Counted from the stretch's first letter, positions 34,970 to 44,658 are shown. The stretch is DNA of 64,000 bases from Pseudomonas sp. 2FG (GCF_005502935.1 NZ_SCMP01000012.1:62001-126000); one strand, 5' to 3'. Program-made: numbers and translations. Notes: generated from the letters alone by a model not told the origin.

Positions 34970-36616
34970 ATGAAAAACAGTAGAGGTGTTGCCACCTTCA
35001 AACGCGCCGTGCTAGCCGCCGCTATTTATGCGGCGCTGCCCCAGTCGAGCGCGAGTGCCATGCAGTTCGACCTGGGCGATTCGGAGTGGAAGGTGCGCTG
35101 GGACAATACGCTGAAGTACAGCCTGGCCTATCGCTTGAATGAACAGGATAGCGAGATCACCGACTCGCCGACCGCCGGCGGGCTGTATCCGAATATTCAG
35201 AGCCAGGGCGACAACAACTTCGATCGCGGCCTGGTATCCAATCGTCTGGATGTGTTCTCCGAGTTCGATCTCAGCACGCAAAACTATGGCCTGCGCCTCA
35301 GTGGCGCCGGCTGGTATGACGATGTTTACAACAAGAACACCGACAGCAGCCTGCAGGAAGACTTCCTCGACGAGACCCGCGAGTTGCACGGGCGCGATGC
35401 CGAGGTGCTGGATGCCTTCGTGTTCCTGCGCGGCAACGTCGGCGAGTCGAGCCAAGGCACTCTGCGCCTGGGCCAGCACAGCCTGATCTATGGGGAAAGC
35501 CTGTTCTTCGGCGGCAACGGTATCGCCAACGCGCAGGGGCCGATCGACGTGGTCAAGCTGCTCAGCGTGCCGGGCACCCAGTTCAAGGAAATCCTGCGCC
35601 CGGTGAATCAGCTTTCCGGCCAGTTGCAGATCAATCCGCAACTGTCGGTCGGGGCCTATTACCAGTTCGAGTGGGACCGCTCGAATGTGCCGGGGGCCGG
35701 CAGCTACCTGAGCGACGTCGACGCCATCGGCCACGGTTCGGGCGATCTGCAGCAGGTGTTCGGCAATGCCACCGTTAACGGTGGGGATATGAGCGCCAAG
35801 GACTCCGGGCAGGGTGGCATGCAACTGCGCTACAAGCCGGAAGACACCGAGCTGGAACTCGGCTTCTATGCCGCCAAGTACCACGACAAGGCGCCCAGTG
35901 CCCTCTATGCCTACCTGGACGGCGCAGCTTTTGCCGCTACCGGGCTGCCGATCCTGAGTTCCTACCGGCAGGTCTACGCGGAAGACATCAAGACCGTCGG
36001 CGCCAGTTTCTCCACCGCCTATGGCCCGTTCAACTTCGCCGGTGAGGCCTCCTATCGCTGGGATGCGCCGCTGGTCAGCAACCTGCAGGTGGTCTTGCCC
36101 GGCGTCGACGCGGACAACAGCGACGAGGCGCTCTATGCCAAGGGCAAGACCGCCCATATCAACCTGTCGACCATCTACCTGCTCTCGCCTAATGAACTCT
36201 GGGATGGTGGCTCGGTCGTCGCCGAACTGGCCTGGAACCGCACCCTGAGCATCACCGATAACCGCACGGCGCTCGATCCCAATACCACCCGCGATGCCAC
36301 GGCCTTCCGCGTCTTGATGGAGCCGGCCTACTTCCAGGTGGCCGACGGCCTCGATCTGAGCGTGCCAGTGGGTCTGGGCGTGGTGCTCGACGGACGTTCC
36401 TCGGCGGTGAGCAAGGCCGGTTTCGGCAACTCCCATGCCGGCGATTGGAGTGTCGGGGTCAAGGCGACTTATTTGCAGACCTGGGACTTCGGCGTCAACT
36501 ACGTGAACTTCTTCGGCAAGAAGGGCGCGGGGCTGCGCGAGGACGGCGACTTCAGTTACGCGCAGTCGCTGGCCGACCGCGACTTCGTCTCCGTCTACGT
36601 TAAAACCACATTCTAA
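34970..36616 (+). CDS. DUF1302 outer-membrane beta-barrel protein
   Basis: A 548-residue exported protein. The signal peptide (KRAVLAAAIYAALPQSSASA) is followed by FDLGDSEWKVRWDNTLKYSLAYRL, the DUF1302 opening, then alternating polar and aromatic strands and a C-terminal Phe (VYVKTTF), the usual end of an outer-membrane barrel. GAGGAAG lies before ATG 34970. It forms an evident row with a DUF1329 protein, a YCF48-like protein and an RND protein. Such sets recur near hydrophobic-substrate catabolism in Pseudomonas. A role as outer-membrane entry or exit for a phenylpropanoid is inferred. The 207-base gap after calA shows no terminator. Confidence 0.85.
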   Translation: MKNSRGVATFKRAVLAAAIYAALPQSSASAMQFDLGDSEWKVRWDNTLKYSLAYRLNEQDSEITDSPTAGGLYPNIQSQGDNNFDRGLVSNRLDVFSEFDLSTQNYGLRLSGAGWYDDVYNKNTDSSLQEDFLDETRELHGRDAEVLDAFVFLRGNVGESSQGTLRLGQHSLIYGESLFFGGNGIANAQGPIDVVKLLSVPGTQFKEILRPVNQLSGQLQINPQLSVGAYYQFEWDRSNVPGAGSYLSDVDAIGHGSGDLQQVFGNATVNGGDMSAKDSGQGGMQLRYKPEDTELELGFYAAKYHDKAPSALYAYLDGAAFAATGLPILSSYRQVYAEDIKTVGASFSTAYGPFNFAGEASYRWDAPLVSNLQVVLPGVDADNSDEALYAKGKTAHINLSTIYLLSPNELWDGGSVVAELAWNRTLSITDNRTALDPNTTRDATAFRVLMEPAYFQVADGLDLSVPVGLGVVLDGRSSAVSKAGFGNSHAGDWSVGVKATYLQTWDFGVNYVNFFGKKGAGLREDGDFSYAQSLADRDFVSVYVKTTF

Positions 36617-36634
36617 TAAAAGGTGTCATTTGCC

Positions 36635-37996
36635 ATGAAAAGCAAACTCTCGCTGCATATCTCGGCCTTGACTATTGCCTTGTTGAGTATCGGCCTGGCG
36701 CAGGCGGCGGTCTCTCCAGAAGAAGCCGCGCGACTGAAAACCGACCTCACGCCTCTGGGTGGCGAGCGCGCCGGCAATGCCGACGGCAGTATCCCGGAAT
36801 GGACCGGCGGCTATACCCAGGTCCCTGCAGGCTACAAGAATGGCGCTAAACGCGCGGATCCTTTCGCCGGCGATAAGCCGCTGTTTTCGGTCAGCGCGAG
36901 CAATATGGAGCAGTACGCCGAGCAGTTGGCCGAGGGCACCAAGGCCTTGCTGAAGAAGTATCCGGACTATCGCCTGGATGTGTATCCGACCCAACGTTCC
37001 GCCGCGGCGCCGCAGTGGGTGTACGACAACACTCTGCAGAACGCCACGCGCGCCACCCTGGAGGAGGCCAGCGAGAAAGTCAGTGGCGCCTACGGCGGGA
37101 TTCCCTTCCCGCTGCCTAAGAACGGTGCCGAGGTGCTGTGGAACCAACGCCTGTCCTGGCAGGGCGGCGACACCTTCTACGCGCCGTTCGACACCTGGCT
37201 GATGACCGCTGGCGGCAAAAAGTTGCAGGCCACCCGCGCGCGCTTCTGGTATCAAAGCCCTTACTACTTCAAGGAAGGCAGCCTGGAGACCTATGGCGGC
37301 AAGTTTCTGATCGGCAAGCTGGCCACCGAACAGCCGTCGTCCAAGGCCGGCGAGGGCCTGATGACCCACTGGGATATGGATCCTGGCAAGCGCGCCGCCT
37401 GGCAGTATCTGGTCGGCCAGCGCCGGGTGCGCCGCGCGCCGAATATCGCCTACGACACCCCGGACTTCGTCACCTCAGGCGTCGGCTTCTTCGACGAGGC
37501 CTTTATGATTTTCGGCCCGACCGACCGGCACAACCTGAAGATCGTTGGCAAGAAGGAGCTGCTGGTGCCTTACAACAACAACCGGGCGGCCGCGGCGAAG
37601 AGCGACGATCTGGTCCAAGCCAAGTTCCTCAATCCGGATCTGGTGCGCTGGGAGAAACACCGCGTCTGGGTAGTGGAGGCCACGCTTAAGGCCGGCAAGC
37701 GCCATGTAGTGCCAAAACGCACCTACTACGTGGATGAGGACTCCTGGCAGGTGCTGCTGGTCGATGGCTATGACGCTCAAGGCAAGCTTGGCCGGCATAA
37801 CTACTCGCTGACCCTGCTCGCGCCGGAAATGCCGGTGCTGACCAACCAAGTCATGTGGGGCAGCTACAACCTGGAAACCGGCGCCTACTTCCTCAACGCC
37901 TCGGCCAACGACCTGCAGGTGCAGTACCAGGCCTATCCGCGTCCGTCGGCGTCGTTCTTCACCCCCGATGCCATGGCCAGCGACAGCATGCGCTGA
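36635..37996 (+). CDS. DUF1329 periplasmic/outer-membrane-associated protein
   Basis: A 453-residue exported protein. The signal peptide ends at about LAQA-A24, and the mature part begins with the family block EAARLKTDLTPLGGERAGNADGSIPEW. The fold of the family resembles LolA/LolB-type lipid carriers, which suits binding of a hydrophobic ligand. The gene is 18 bases after the DUF1302 gene with AAAGGTG as ribosome site. It is almost always found beside DUF1302, so the two probably act together. Confidence 0.85.
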   Translation: MKSKLSLHISALTIALLSIGLAQAAVSPEEAARLKTDLTPLGGERAGNADGSIPEWTGGYTQVPAGYKNGAKRADPFAGDKPLFSVSASNMEQYAEQLAEGTKALLKKYPDYRLDVYPTQRSAAAPQWVYDNTLQNATRATLEEASEKVSGAYGGIPFPLPKNGAEVLWNQRLSWQGGDTFYAPFDTWLMTAGGKKLQATRARFWYQSPYYFKEGSLETYGGKFLIGKLATEQPSSKAGEGLMTHWDMDPGKRAAWQYLVGQRRVRRAPNIAYDTPDFVTSGVGFFDEAFMIFGPTDRHNLKIVGKKELLVPYNNNRAAAAKSDDLVQAKFLNPDLVRWEKHRVWVVEATLKAGKRHVVPKRTYYVDEDSWQVLLVDGYDAQGKLGRHNYSLTLLAPEMPVLTNQVMWGSYNLETGAYFLNASANDLQVQYQAYPRPSASFFTPDAMASDSMR

Positions 37997-38082
37997 GGGA
38001 TTGCGCAGCGCGCCGATGCCCTGGCGTTGGCGTGCTGCGCGATCACTGTCTGGATAATTCTTATGCAGTGGTTGGAGCGGAC

Positions 38083-39174
38083 ATGATCGGTAATTTTTCA
38101 GTCACCCGGGCGATTCCGGTGGGCCTGGTGCTAGCCCTGCTGTTGGCTCCGACTTGGGCAACGGCAGCGCCGGCGGCTACGCCACAGATTCCGCTGCTGA
38201 ACCAGGCGGCGATGCAGACCGCCAAGGCGCAGCGTTCGGTGCTGCTGGCGGTGACCCGGGCCGGCGAACGGCTGGTGGCGGTCGGCGAGCGCGGCATCAT
38301 CCTGCTCTCGGACGACTCCGGGGAGACCTGGCGCCAGGCCCGAGTGCCGGTCAGTGTCAGCCTCACGGCGGTGCAGTTTGTGGATGCCGAGCAGGGATGG
38401 GCGGTAGGGCATCTGGGCGTCGTCCTGCACAGCGAGGACGGCGGCGAGACCTGGGCCAAACAATTGGATGGCGTCCGCGCCGCGCAGCTGGCGCTCGAGT
38501 CGGCCCAGCGCAGCGGTGACGCCAAGCGGCTGAAAGACGCCGAGTGGCTGGTCGCCGACGGCCCGGACAAGCCCTTTCTCGACCTCTATTTCAGCGACCG
38601 CCAGCACGGCTATATCGTCGGTGCCTACAACCTGATCCTGCGCACCGCGGATGGCGGCAAGACCTGGCTGCCGTGGATGCAGCAGCTGCAGAACCCCGAG
38701 AACCTCAACCTGTACAGCATTCGCGCGGCGGGCGGCTTCCTCTATATCGCCGGCGAGCGCGGTTTGCTGCTGCGCTCCGCCGACGGCGGGCAGAGTTTCC
38801 AGGCGCTCGACTCCCCCTATGACGGCAGTTTCTTCGGCCTGCTGAGCAGCGCCACGGGCGAACTGGTCGCCTTCGGCCTGCGCGGTAACGGCTATTGGTC
38901 CGGCGACCAGGGCGACAGCTGGAGCCGCATCGAAACCGGCGTCGAGGTGGCCTTTTCCGCCGGCACTCAATTGGCCGACGGCTCCCTGGTCTTGGCCAGC
39001 CAGGCCGGCGAACTGCTGATCAGCCACGACCAAGGCCGAACCTTCCAGCAACTGGCGGGGCAGGCCGACGCCTCGATCGCCGGCCTGGTGGCCGCGCCCG
39101 ACGGCAGCTTGACCAGCGTCGGCCTGAGCGGGTTAGCCCGGCAACCGCGCGGTTTTTCCACGACACAACGCTGA
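38083..39174 (+). CDS. YCF48/BNR-repeat periplasmic beta-propeller
   Basis: A 363-residue exported protein with a signal peptide ending near TWATA. The body has repeated Asp-box-like units such as SDDSGETWRQ, SEDGGETWAK, TADGGKTWLP, SADGGQSFQA and SGDQGDSWSR, each spaced by about 45-65 residues, forming a predicted propeller related to photosystem II factor YCF48 (HCF136). GGAG precedes ATG 38083; the longer frame from 37855 overlaps the previous gene. In this row it is likely an assembly or coupling factor between barrel and inner-membrane transporter. That role is inferred. Confidence 0.83.
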   Translation: MIGNFSVTRAIPVGLVLALLLAPTWATAAPAATPQIPLLNQAAMQTAKAQRSVLLAVTRAGERLVAVGERGIILLSDDSGETWRQARVPVSVSLTAVQFVDAEQGWAVGHLGVVLHSEDGGETWAKQLDGVRAAQLALESAQRSGDAKRLKDAEWLVADGPDKPFLDLYFSDRQHGYIVGAYNLILRTADGGKTWLPWMQQLQNPENLNLYSIRAAGGFLYIAGERGLLLRSADGGQSFQALDSPYDGSFFGLLSSATGELVAFGLRGNGYWSGDQGDSWSRIETGVEVAFSAGTQLADGSLVLASQAGELLISHDQGRTFQQLAGQADASIAGLVAAPDGSLTSVGLSGLARQPRGFSTTQR

Positions 39175-39233
39175 AAAAACTTGGCCAGGCGTCGAGGGCC
39201 CATGGCTCTCCATAGCCGGATTCGGAGTCAGAT

Positions 39234-41660
39234 GTGAACAACAATAATTCCTCTCTCGAACAGCAAGTGGTGATCGGCAGGCTGGAAGATTTCGACCAGC
39301 GCTCCGGCAATCTGGGTGAACGGGCGATCTTCAACCACCGCCCCTGGGTGATCCTGCTCTGCTTGCTGGTCACCCTGGTGCTGGGCTACCAGGCCAGCAA
39401 GATCGGGCTGAACGCCAGCTTCGAGAAGACCATTCCCACCTCCCATCCCTACGTCGCCAACTTCCTCGAACACCGCAGCGAGCTGAGCGGCCTGGGCAAC
39501 GCGATCCGTATCGCGGTGGAGGCCAAGGACGGCAGCATCTTCGCTAAGGACTATCTGGACACCCTGGCCAAGCTCAACGACGAGATCTACCTGCTGCCGG
39601 GCGTCGACAAGCCCTACATGAAGTCCCTGTGGACGCCGACCACGCGCTGGACCGCGGTGACCGAGGAGGGCCTGGACGGCGGCACGGTGATCCCGGATAG
39701 CTACGACGGCTCGCCGGCCAGCCTGGAGGAGGTCCGCCGGAACGTCGCCCGTTCCGGCGAGATCGGCCAACTGGTGGCCGGCAACTTCAAGTCCAGCGTG
39801 ATTTTCGTGCCGCTGCTGGAGATCAACCCGGAGACCGGCAAGGCGCTGGACTACGGCGATTTCTCGCGCCGCTTGGAAACCCTGCGCGGCAAATATCAGA
39901 ACGAGCGGATCCAGATCCATATCACCGGCTTCACCAAGATCATCGGCGACCTGATCGAGGGGCTGGTGCAGGTCATGCTGTTCTTCGTGGTCGCCGTGCT
40001 GGTGACCGTGGTGGTGCTCTACTGGTACACCCGCTGTGTGCGCAGCACCTCGCTGGTGGTGATCTGCTCGCTGGTGGCGGTGCTCTGGCAGATCGGCCTG
40101 CTCGCCAGCCTAGGCTACGATCTCGATCCCTACTCGGCGCTGGTGCCTTTCCTGATCTTCGCCATCGGCATGAGCCATGGCGCGCAGAAGATGAACGGCA
40201 TCATGCAGGACGTCGGCCGCGGCACCCACCGTGTGGTCGCCGCGCGCTACACCTTCCGCCGCCTGTTTGCCGCCGGCATGACCGCGCTGCTGTGCGACGC
40301 CGTGGGCTTTGCCGTGCTGATGATGATCGAAATCCGGGTGATCCAGGATCTGGCGATCACCGCCAGCATCGGGGTGGCGGTGTTGATCTTCACCAACCTG
40401 ATCCTGCTGCCGATCCTGCTCAGCTATATCGGCGTCAGCCCCAAGGCGGCCGAGCGCAGCCTGCGCGCGGAAACCGACGAGCTGACCGCCAACGCCAAGC
40501 ACCCGTTCTGGAGTTTTCTCGACCTCTTCACTCGCCGTTCCTGGGCGATTGCCGCCTGCCTCGCCGGGCTGGCTCTGGCGGCCTTCGGCTTCGCCGTCAG
40601 CCTGCAGCTGAAGGTCGGCGACCTCGACCCCGGCGCCCCCGAGCTTCGCCCGGACTCGCGCTACAACCGCGACGCGGCCTTTATGACGCAGAACTACGCG
40701 GCCAGCTCGGACATCTTCGTGGTCATGGTGAAAACCCCGGAAGACCAGTGCACCCGCTACACGACCCTGGCCGCGGTCGATGCCCTGGCCTGGCAGCTGG
40801 AGCAACTGCCGGGCGTCGAGTCCACCAACTCCATGGCCGCCCTGAGCAAGATCGCCACGGCCGGCTACAACGAGGGCAACTTCAAGTGGTACGAGCTGGT
40901 CCCCAACGACGGCGCCCTCGGCGCGGTGCAGACCCGGGCACCGCGCGAGCTGTTCAACCAGGGCTGCTCCATGCTCTCGCTCTACGTCTACCTGGCCGAC
41001 CACAAGGCCGACACCCTGGCGCGGGTGGTGGACACCAGCGAAGCCTTTATCGCCCGACAGCAACTGCCGGAGGTGAAGTTCATGCTGGCGGCCGGCAGCG
41101 CCGGGATCGAGGCCGCGACCAATATCGTGGTGAAGAAGGCCATGCGCGAGATGCTGTTCTGGGTCTACGGCGCGGTGATCCTGCTCTGCTGGGTGACCTT
41201 CCGCTCGTGGCGTGCGGTGCTCGCCGCGGTGCTGCCGCTGGTGCTCACCTCGATCCTCTGCGAGGCCCTGATGGTCGGGCTGGGGATGGGCGTCAAGGTC
41301 GCGACCCTGCCGGTGATCGCCCTCGGCGTGGGCATCGGCATCGACTACGCGCTCTATGTGCTGAGCGTGATCCTGGCGCGCATGCGCGCGGGGGATTCGC
41401 TGTCCGAGGCCTATTACCGCGCGCTGCTGTTCACCGGCAAGGTGGTGATGCTGACGGGCATCACCCTGGCCATAGCCGTGGCGACCTGGGCCTTCTCGCC
41501 GATCAAGTTCCAGGCCGACATGGGCATCCTGCTGGCCTTTATGTTCCTGGTGAACATGCTCGGCGCGCTGATCCTGCTGCCGGCCCTGGCCTACTTCCTG
41601 TTGCCGCAGAAGGTCTTCGCCAAAAAGCCTGAAGCGGCCCTGCGCCTGGAACTGGTCTGA
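39234..41660 (+). CDS. RND/MMPL-type inner-membrane transporter
   Basis: An 808-residue membrane protein. TM1 is at about 36-55, then a periplasmic domain, TM2-6 near 240-400, a second domain and TM7-12 near 620-795. It belongs to the HpnN/MmpL-like branch, shorter than drug-type RND pumps, with the polar stretches FAIGMSHGAQKMNG and LGVGIGIDYALYVLS in the TM4 and TM10 positions. The start is GTG 39234. No adaptor or OM channel of the drug type accompanies it; the DUF1302/DUF1329/YCF48 proteins upstream are the likely partners. A strong terminator follows at 41672. Confidence 0.88.
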   Translation: MNNNNSSLEQQVVIGRLEDFDQRSGNLGERAIFNHRPWVILLCLLVTLVLGYQASKIGLNASFEKTIPTSHPYVANFLEHRSELSGLGNAIRIAVEAKDGSIFAKDYLDTLAKLNDEIYLLPGVDKPYMKSLWTPTTRWTAVTEEGLDGGTVIPDSYDGSPASLEEVRRNVARSGEIGQLVAGNFKSSVIFVPLLEINPETGKALDYGDFSRRLETLRGKYQNERIQIHITGFTKIIGDLIEGLVQVMLFFVVAVLVTVVVLYWYTRCVRSTSLVVICSLVAVLWQIGLLASLGYDLDPYSALVPFLIFAIGMSHGAQKMNGIMQDVGRGTHRVVAARYTFRRLFAAGMTALLCDAVGFAVLMMIEIRVIQDLAITASIGVAVLIFTNLILLPILLSYIGVSPKAAERSLRAETDELTANAKHPFWSFLDLFTRRSWAIAACLAGLALAAFGFAVSLQLKVGDLDPGAPELRPDSRYNRDAAFMTQNYAASSDIFVVMVKTPEDQCTRYTTLAAVDALAWQLEQLPGVESTNSMAALSKIATAGYNEGNFKWYELVPNDGALGAVQTRAPRELFNQGCSMLSLYVYLADHKADTLARVVDTSEAFIARQQLPEVKFMLAAGSAGIEAATNIVVKKAMREMLFWVYGAVILLCWVTFRSWRAVLAAVLPLVLTSILCEALMVGLGMGVKVATLPVIALGVGIGIDYALYVLSVILARMRAGDSLSEAYYRALLFTGKVVMLTGITLAIAVATWAFSPIKFQADMGILLAFMFLVNMLGALILLPALAYFLLPQKVFAKKPEAALRLELV

Positions 41661-41671
41661 TCATCGTTTTG

Positions 41672-41713
41672 CCCGGAATGCCGGCTTAAGGTGGCCGGCG
41701 TTCCGGGTCTTTT
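41672..41713 (+). terminator. Terminator of the calA-RND cassette
   Basis: CCCGGAATGCCGGC (41672-41685) pairs with 41694-41707 with one mismatch around an eight-base loop, then TCTTTTAC. It closes the row calA to RND transporter. Confidence 0.9.
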
Positions 41714-41785
41714 ACTGTCGCCATGGCGAAGTGCGCCATGGGTTGTCGAGAATAAAAATAAAATTCGTAGCACAGGGAGAGTTCC

Positions 41786-42526
41786 ATGCGGTATTTGCCG
41801 ATGGCGCTGATCGCGCTGAGCCTACTGGTTTCCAGCCTGGTCGCCGCGAGCGAAAGAGCGCAGCGCTACCACGAGTTGCAGAGCCAGGCCTATCTGCTCT
41901 GCGCCAATGCGCTGATGTATTTCGAAGCGCAAGGGGGGCCGCCCGATCCGGGCCATCTGGCGGCCTATCAGGGCGCGCTGAGCCGTTTGGATGGGCTGAC
42001 CCGCCAACTGGGCCAGCCGCCCGAGCTGAGCCAGCCGCTCGACGAAATCTCAGCCCTGCTGAGCGAGCTGGAACAGCTGCCGCGCAGCGAGGCGCCACTC
42101 TATCCGGCGCGTTTGATCGCCTTGCTCGGCGCCCATGAGCAACTCGAGTCGCGGGCGGCCCAGCACTATCGCCAGCTAGAGCCGGAGGTTCCGGCGCGCG
42201 TGCGGTTGTTGCACCGGCAAAGCCAGGCGCTGGGGCGCTTGCTCCTGCAGGCCCAGGCCCGCAGCGCGCGAGTGCTGGGGGTCTATTCGGTGGCCTTGAG
42301 CGCCGCTGAATTCGCCGCCATGGACGAGGGCATCAACCAAGGCTTCGCCAGCTTGCTAGCAGAGCTGCCGGAACACGCGGAGCGCCTGCAGAAGCAGCAA
42401 CGCAGCTTCCGTTTCGTACGCGGGCAATTGCTCAGCAGCGACTTCGGAAAATCCATCGCCAGCGCGGAACCCTACGTTGCCCGTAGCATGCTGGAGCTCG
42501 ATCAACTGGCGGCGCAGAGGCGCTGA
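41786..42526 (+). CDS. Exported helical protein of unknown function
   Basis: A 246-residue protein with a signal peptide (ALIALSLLVSSLVAAS). The mature part is nearly all helical and rich in Leu, Gln, Glu and Ala with heptad-like spacing, so coiled-coil bundles are likely. No catalytic motif is seen. It resembles in style periplasmic four-helix sensor or PilJ-like domains but I do not recognise it. It lies behind the terminator at 41672 and is not clearly part of the transport cassette. Confidence 0.65.
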   Translation: MRYLPMALIALSLLVSSLVAASERAQRYHELQSQAYLLCANALMYFEAQGGPPDPGHLAAYQGALSRLDGLTRQLGQPPELSQPLDEISALLSELEQLPRSEAPLYPARLIALLGAHEQLESRAAQHYRQLEPEVPARVRLLHRQSQALGRLLLQAQARSARVLGVYSVALSAAEFAAMDEGINQGFASLLAELPEHAERLQKQQRSFRFVRGQLLSSDFGKSIASAEPYVARSMLELDQLAAQRR

Positions 42527-42837
42527 GACGGGAAATATTGACGGCGCTGTGACGTATGGACGCGTTGAAGATGATTAGGTTGGGGCTGGTTTTTCAAGTG
42601 GAAGGCGACTTCCAAAGCGCAATCTAATCGGGCGTACGGCAGTAGTCCGGCTGACGCAGCAGGGATTGATGGACGCTGTGGCCTTGTAGGCTGCAGCGTT
42701 TACAGCACGGACTCCGTTGCCTGGAGTTGCCGGCCCGGAGCACGTGAGGGGCATGCTGACTGTCGATCAATCGCGCTAGGCAAACAGAGTTCGCTTAGCG
42801 CCCGTTGACTGACTCCCCAGTACTGCCATGGGCATAG
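42527..42837. other. Non-coding stretch
   Basis: No gene or clear site is visible between the helical exported protein and the pobA-like scar. Confidence 0.5.
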
Positions 42838-42840
42838 AAA

Positions 42841-42910
42841 GCTCCCGGGGCAATCCTGGTTCCGGGAGCAGAAGGACACTCACTCGATCGGCTCGTAGGG
42901 CAGACCGACG
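42841..42910 (-). pseudogene. Copy of the pobA 3' end and terminator
   Basis: On the minus strand the last codons read [13 protein letters not shown], identical to the pobA C-terminus at 46311 ([10 protein letters not shown]). They are followed by a GCTCCCGG...CCGGGAGC hairpin in the same place as the pobA terminator. Alignment breaks off upstream. The two copies bracket the AraC-pseudogene-MFS segment as direct repeats of about 75 bp. The rest of 42911-43032 has no gene. Confidence 0.75.
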
Positions 42911-43032
42911 CAGGGTGGGTTAACGACAGGACTGTCACTTAGTTGGGCAGAATGGGCGGTGTTGTGCTGACTGCCACTAGGGCGCTGGTGGTAGTTCGCA
43001 TCGATGCTGCGCGTACCGCTCATTCATGGTTG

Positions 43033-43914
43033 TCAGGGTCGGCGCTGCAGGGTGCACTTTGGCTGCTCGTTGAATAGCTTCCGGTAGGCCTCGGAAAAAC
43101 GCCCTAGGTGCCAGAACGACCAGTGCATGGCGACTTCTGCCACTGTGGTTTCTTCCGGCGATGCTCGTTGCAGGTCGCGATGTGCCGCGTTCAAGCGGCG
43201 TAGACGCAGCCATGCGGTCGGCGCTAGGCCGGTGAACTGGGTAAAGGACTGCTGCAACTGGCGGACGGATACACCAGCAACCTTGGCGAGCTGGAGGACG
43301 TTGAAGTTGTCTTCGGGGTAAGCGTTGGCCAGTTCGAATACCCGGCCGACGATTTTCCTATCTTGAGTTAGTCGCTTCTGTCGCAAGCGATCCTCTGAGC
43401 GCGTCGAGCATTCGAGAACGAAGAGGCAATCTTCGACCAGTTGATGCGGCAGGTGGAGCTCTTGCGAGTGCTCTGGCGACTCGGCGAGTTTCCCAAGCAG
43501 ATTGCTCAGCCATGAGCCGAACAGTTGGCTTTGCTGCGATCTCAATGGAGTGAGGGTCAGTCCTTCCAGTGAATCGGCGTGGCAGTCCTCACCAAGCAGA
43601 TCGAGATCGACCACTACTGCAACCTCGCGGTAGTTCTCCGGTGTGACCCAGGTGTTCTGGCTTTTGCTGTCGAGTAGATAGAGGGCACCGTCAGCCATGT
43701 CGAAACTGAACACCAGGGCATTGTCGGGAGCGTGAAAATGCTGCTCGACGCGGGTGTTCATGCGCTCTTCATAGGCCTCCACGGCGCCGAACTCGGCATG
43801 CACGATCCTGCCGTGAAAGCGTCCTGCTGACATCTGCGCGTACTGCTGCTCCCAGCCCGCGATAGCCGTTCGCTGCTGCTCCACATCCGAGGTATCAAGA
43901 ACCTTGATCGACAT
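43033..43914 (-). CDS. AraC-family regulator
   Basis: A 293-residue regulator with an AraC-type double helix-turn-helix in the last 100 residues (FNVLQLAKVAGVSVRQLQQSFTQFTGLAPTAWLRLRRL, then TVAEVAMHWSFWHLGRFSEAYRKLFNEQP). The N-terminal part is a cupin-like sensor similar in style to EutR/FeaR-type proteins. GGGAG precedes ATG 43914. It is divergent from the broken DUF3237 gene and MFS gene, with a 259-base gap, so it may have controlled them. The inducer is unknown. Confidence 0.8.
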   Translation of the reverse strand: MSIKVLDTSDVEQQRTAIAGWEQQYAQMSAGRFHGRIVHAEFGAVEAYEERMNTRVEQHFHAPDNALVFSFDMADGALYLLDSKSQNTWVTPENYREVAVVVDLDLLGEDCHADSLEGLTLTPLRSQQSQLFGSWLSNLLGKLAESPEHSQELHLPHQLVEDCLFVLECSTRSEDRLRQKRLTQDRKIVGRVFELANAYPEDNFNVLQLAKVAGVSVRQLQQSFTQFTGLAPTAWLRLRRLNAAHRDLQRASPEETTVAEVAMHWSFWHLGRFSEAYRKLFNEQPKCTLQRRP

Positions 43915-44173
43915 AGGGCTAGCTCCCGATTCTGCGTACTTGTTTATATAGTTAATGCTAGTAACTAAATGCACCATATCAGGGCGCTATCGGCTGCGCA
44001 AGGTGGATAGAGTCTGGTAGGTAAATCGGATGATGATGGCGGTAGGTGGGGATTCATGATCGCTTTATTGGCCTCATGTACAGATTCCGCATCGAGATAT
44101 TGATAATAGTGATAACAAAAATTGTAAGAACAGCTTTTCTGCCATTCCAATGATAAAAACGGAGCGGAACCGC

Positions 44174-44658
44174 ATGAGAAAGAGTGGATTATGTTTAGCT
44201 GGTGGGCTGCTGCTGAGCCTTGCGCTGCCAGCCAGCGCCATCGACCTGAATGAAAATTTTGCCCTGAACGTCACGCTGACGGCATTGAGTGACTACCGCA
44301 CGGGCGGCAAGTTCGGCCCGGAGGAGGGCATGGGCAAGAGTGCCGATGGCCATCGCATCAATTATCCGATCGTCGGCGGTACTTTCACCGGCAGGGCACT
44401 GTCATTCCTGGTGGGACGGACATGTCGGTAGCGCGCAACAATCAATGACGTGACGATGCTACTACCGCAGAAGGTCTCGCCAAGCAGGCGAAGGGTGTCG
44501 AGTTGGTGGAGAGCGATTGCTACGGCCGTACAGTCCCTTCATTCAAGACCCAGCCGGGGAAACACGCCTGGCGAAGTGACTACATTTTCGTCGGCACCAT
44601 CGACGACGTGAGTTCGGATGAGGTGCTGATCGGCGTCTACAAGGTGGACGGTAATTAG
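44174..44658 (+). pseudogene. Secreted DUF3237-like protein, broken
   Basis: The frame starts with a signal peptide (LCLAGGLLLSLALPASA) and continues to DGHRINYPIVGGTFTG, the DUF3237 opening. It then loses frame: the continuation TVIPGGTDMSVARNNQ is in another phase, followed by a TGA, and the rest (GLAKQAKGVELVESDCYG ... SDYIFVGTIDDVSSDEVLIGVYKVDGN) is open to TAG 44658. So there is one frameshift near 44395 and one in-frame stop. GGAG precedes ATG 44174. It was probably the first gene after the AraC promoter, upstream of the MFS transporter. Confidence 0.7.

Noticed and set aside
35012..36436. A 474-codon antisense frame over the DUF1302 gene
   Set aside because: The sense frame has a signal peptide, family blocks and a barrel-type C-terminal Phe; the antisense frame has none.
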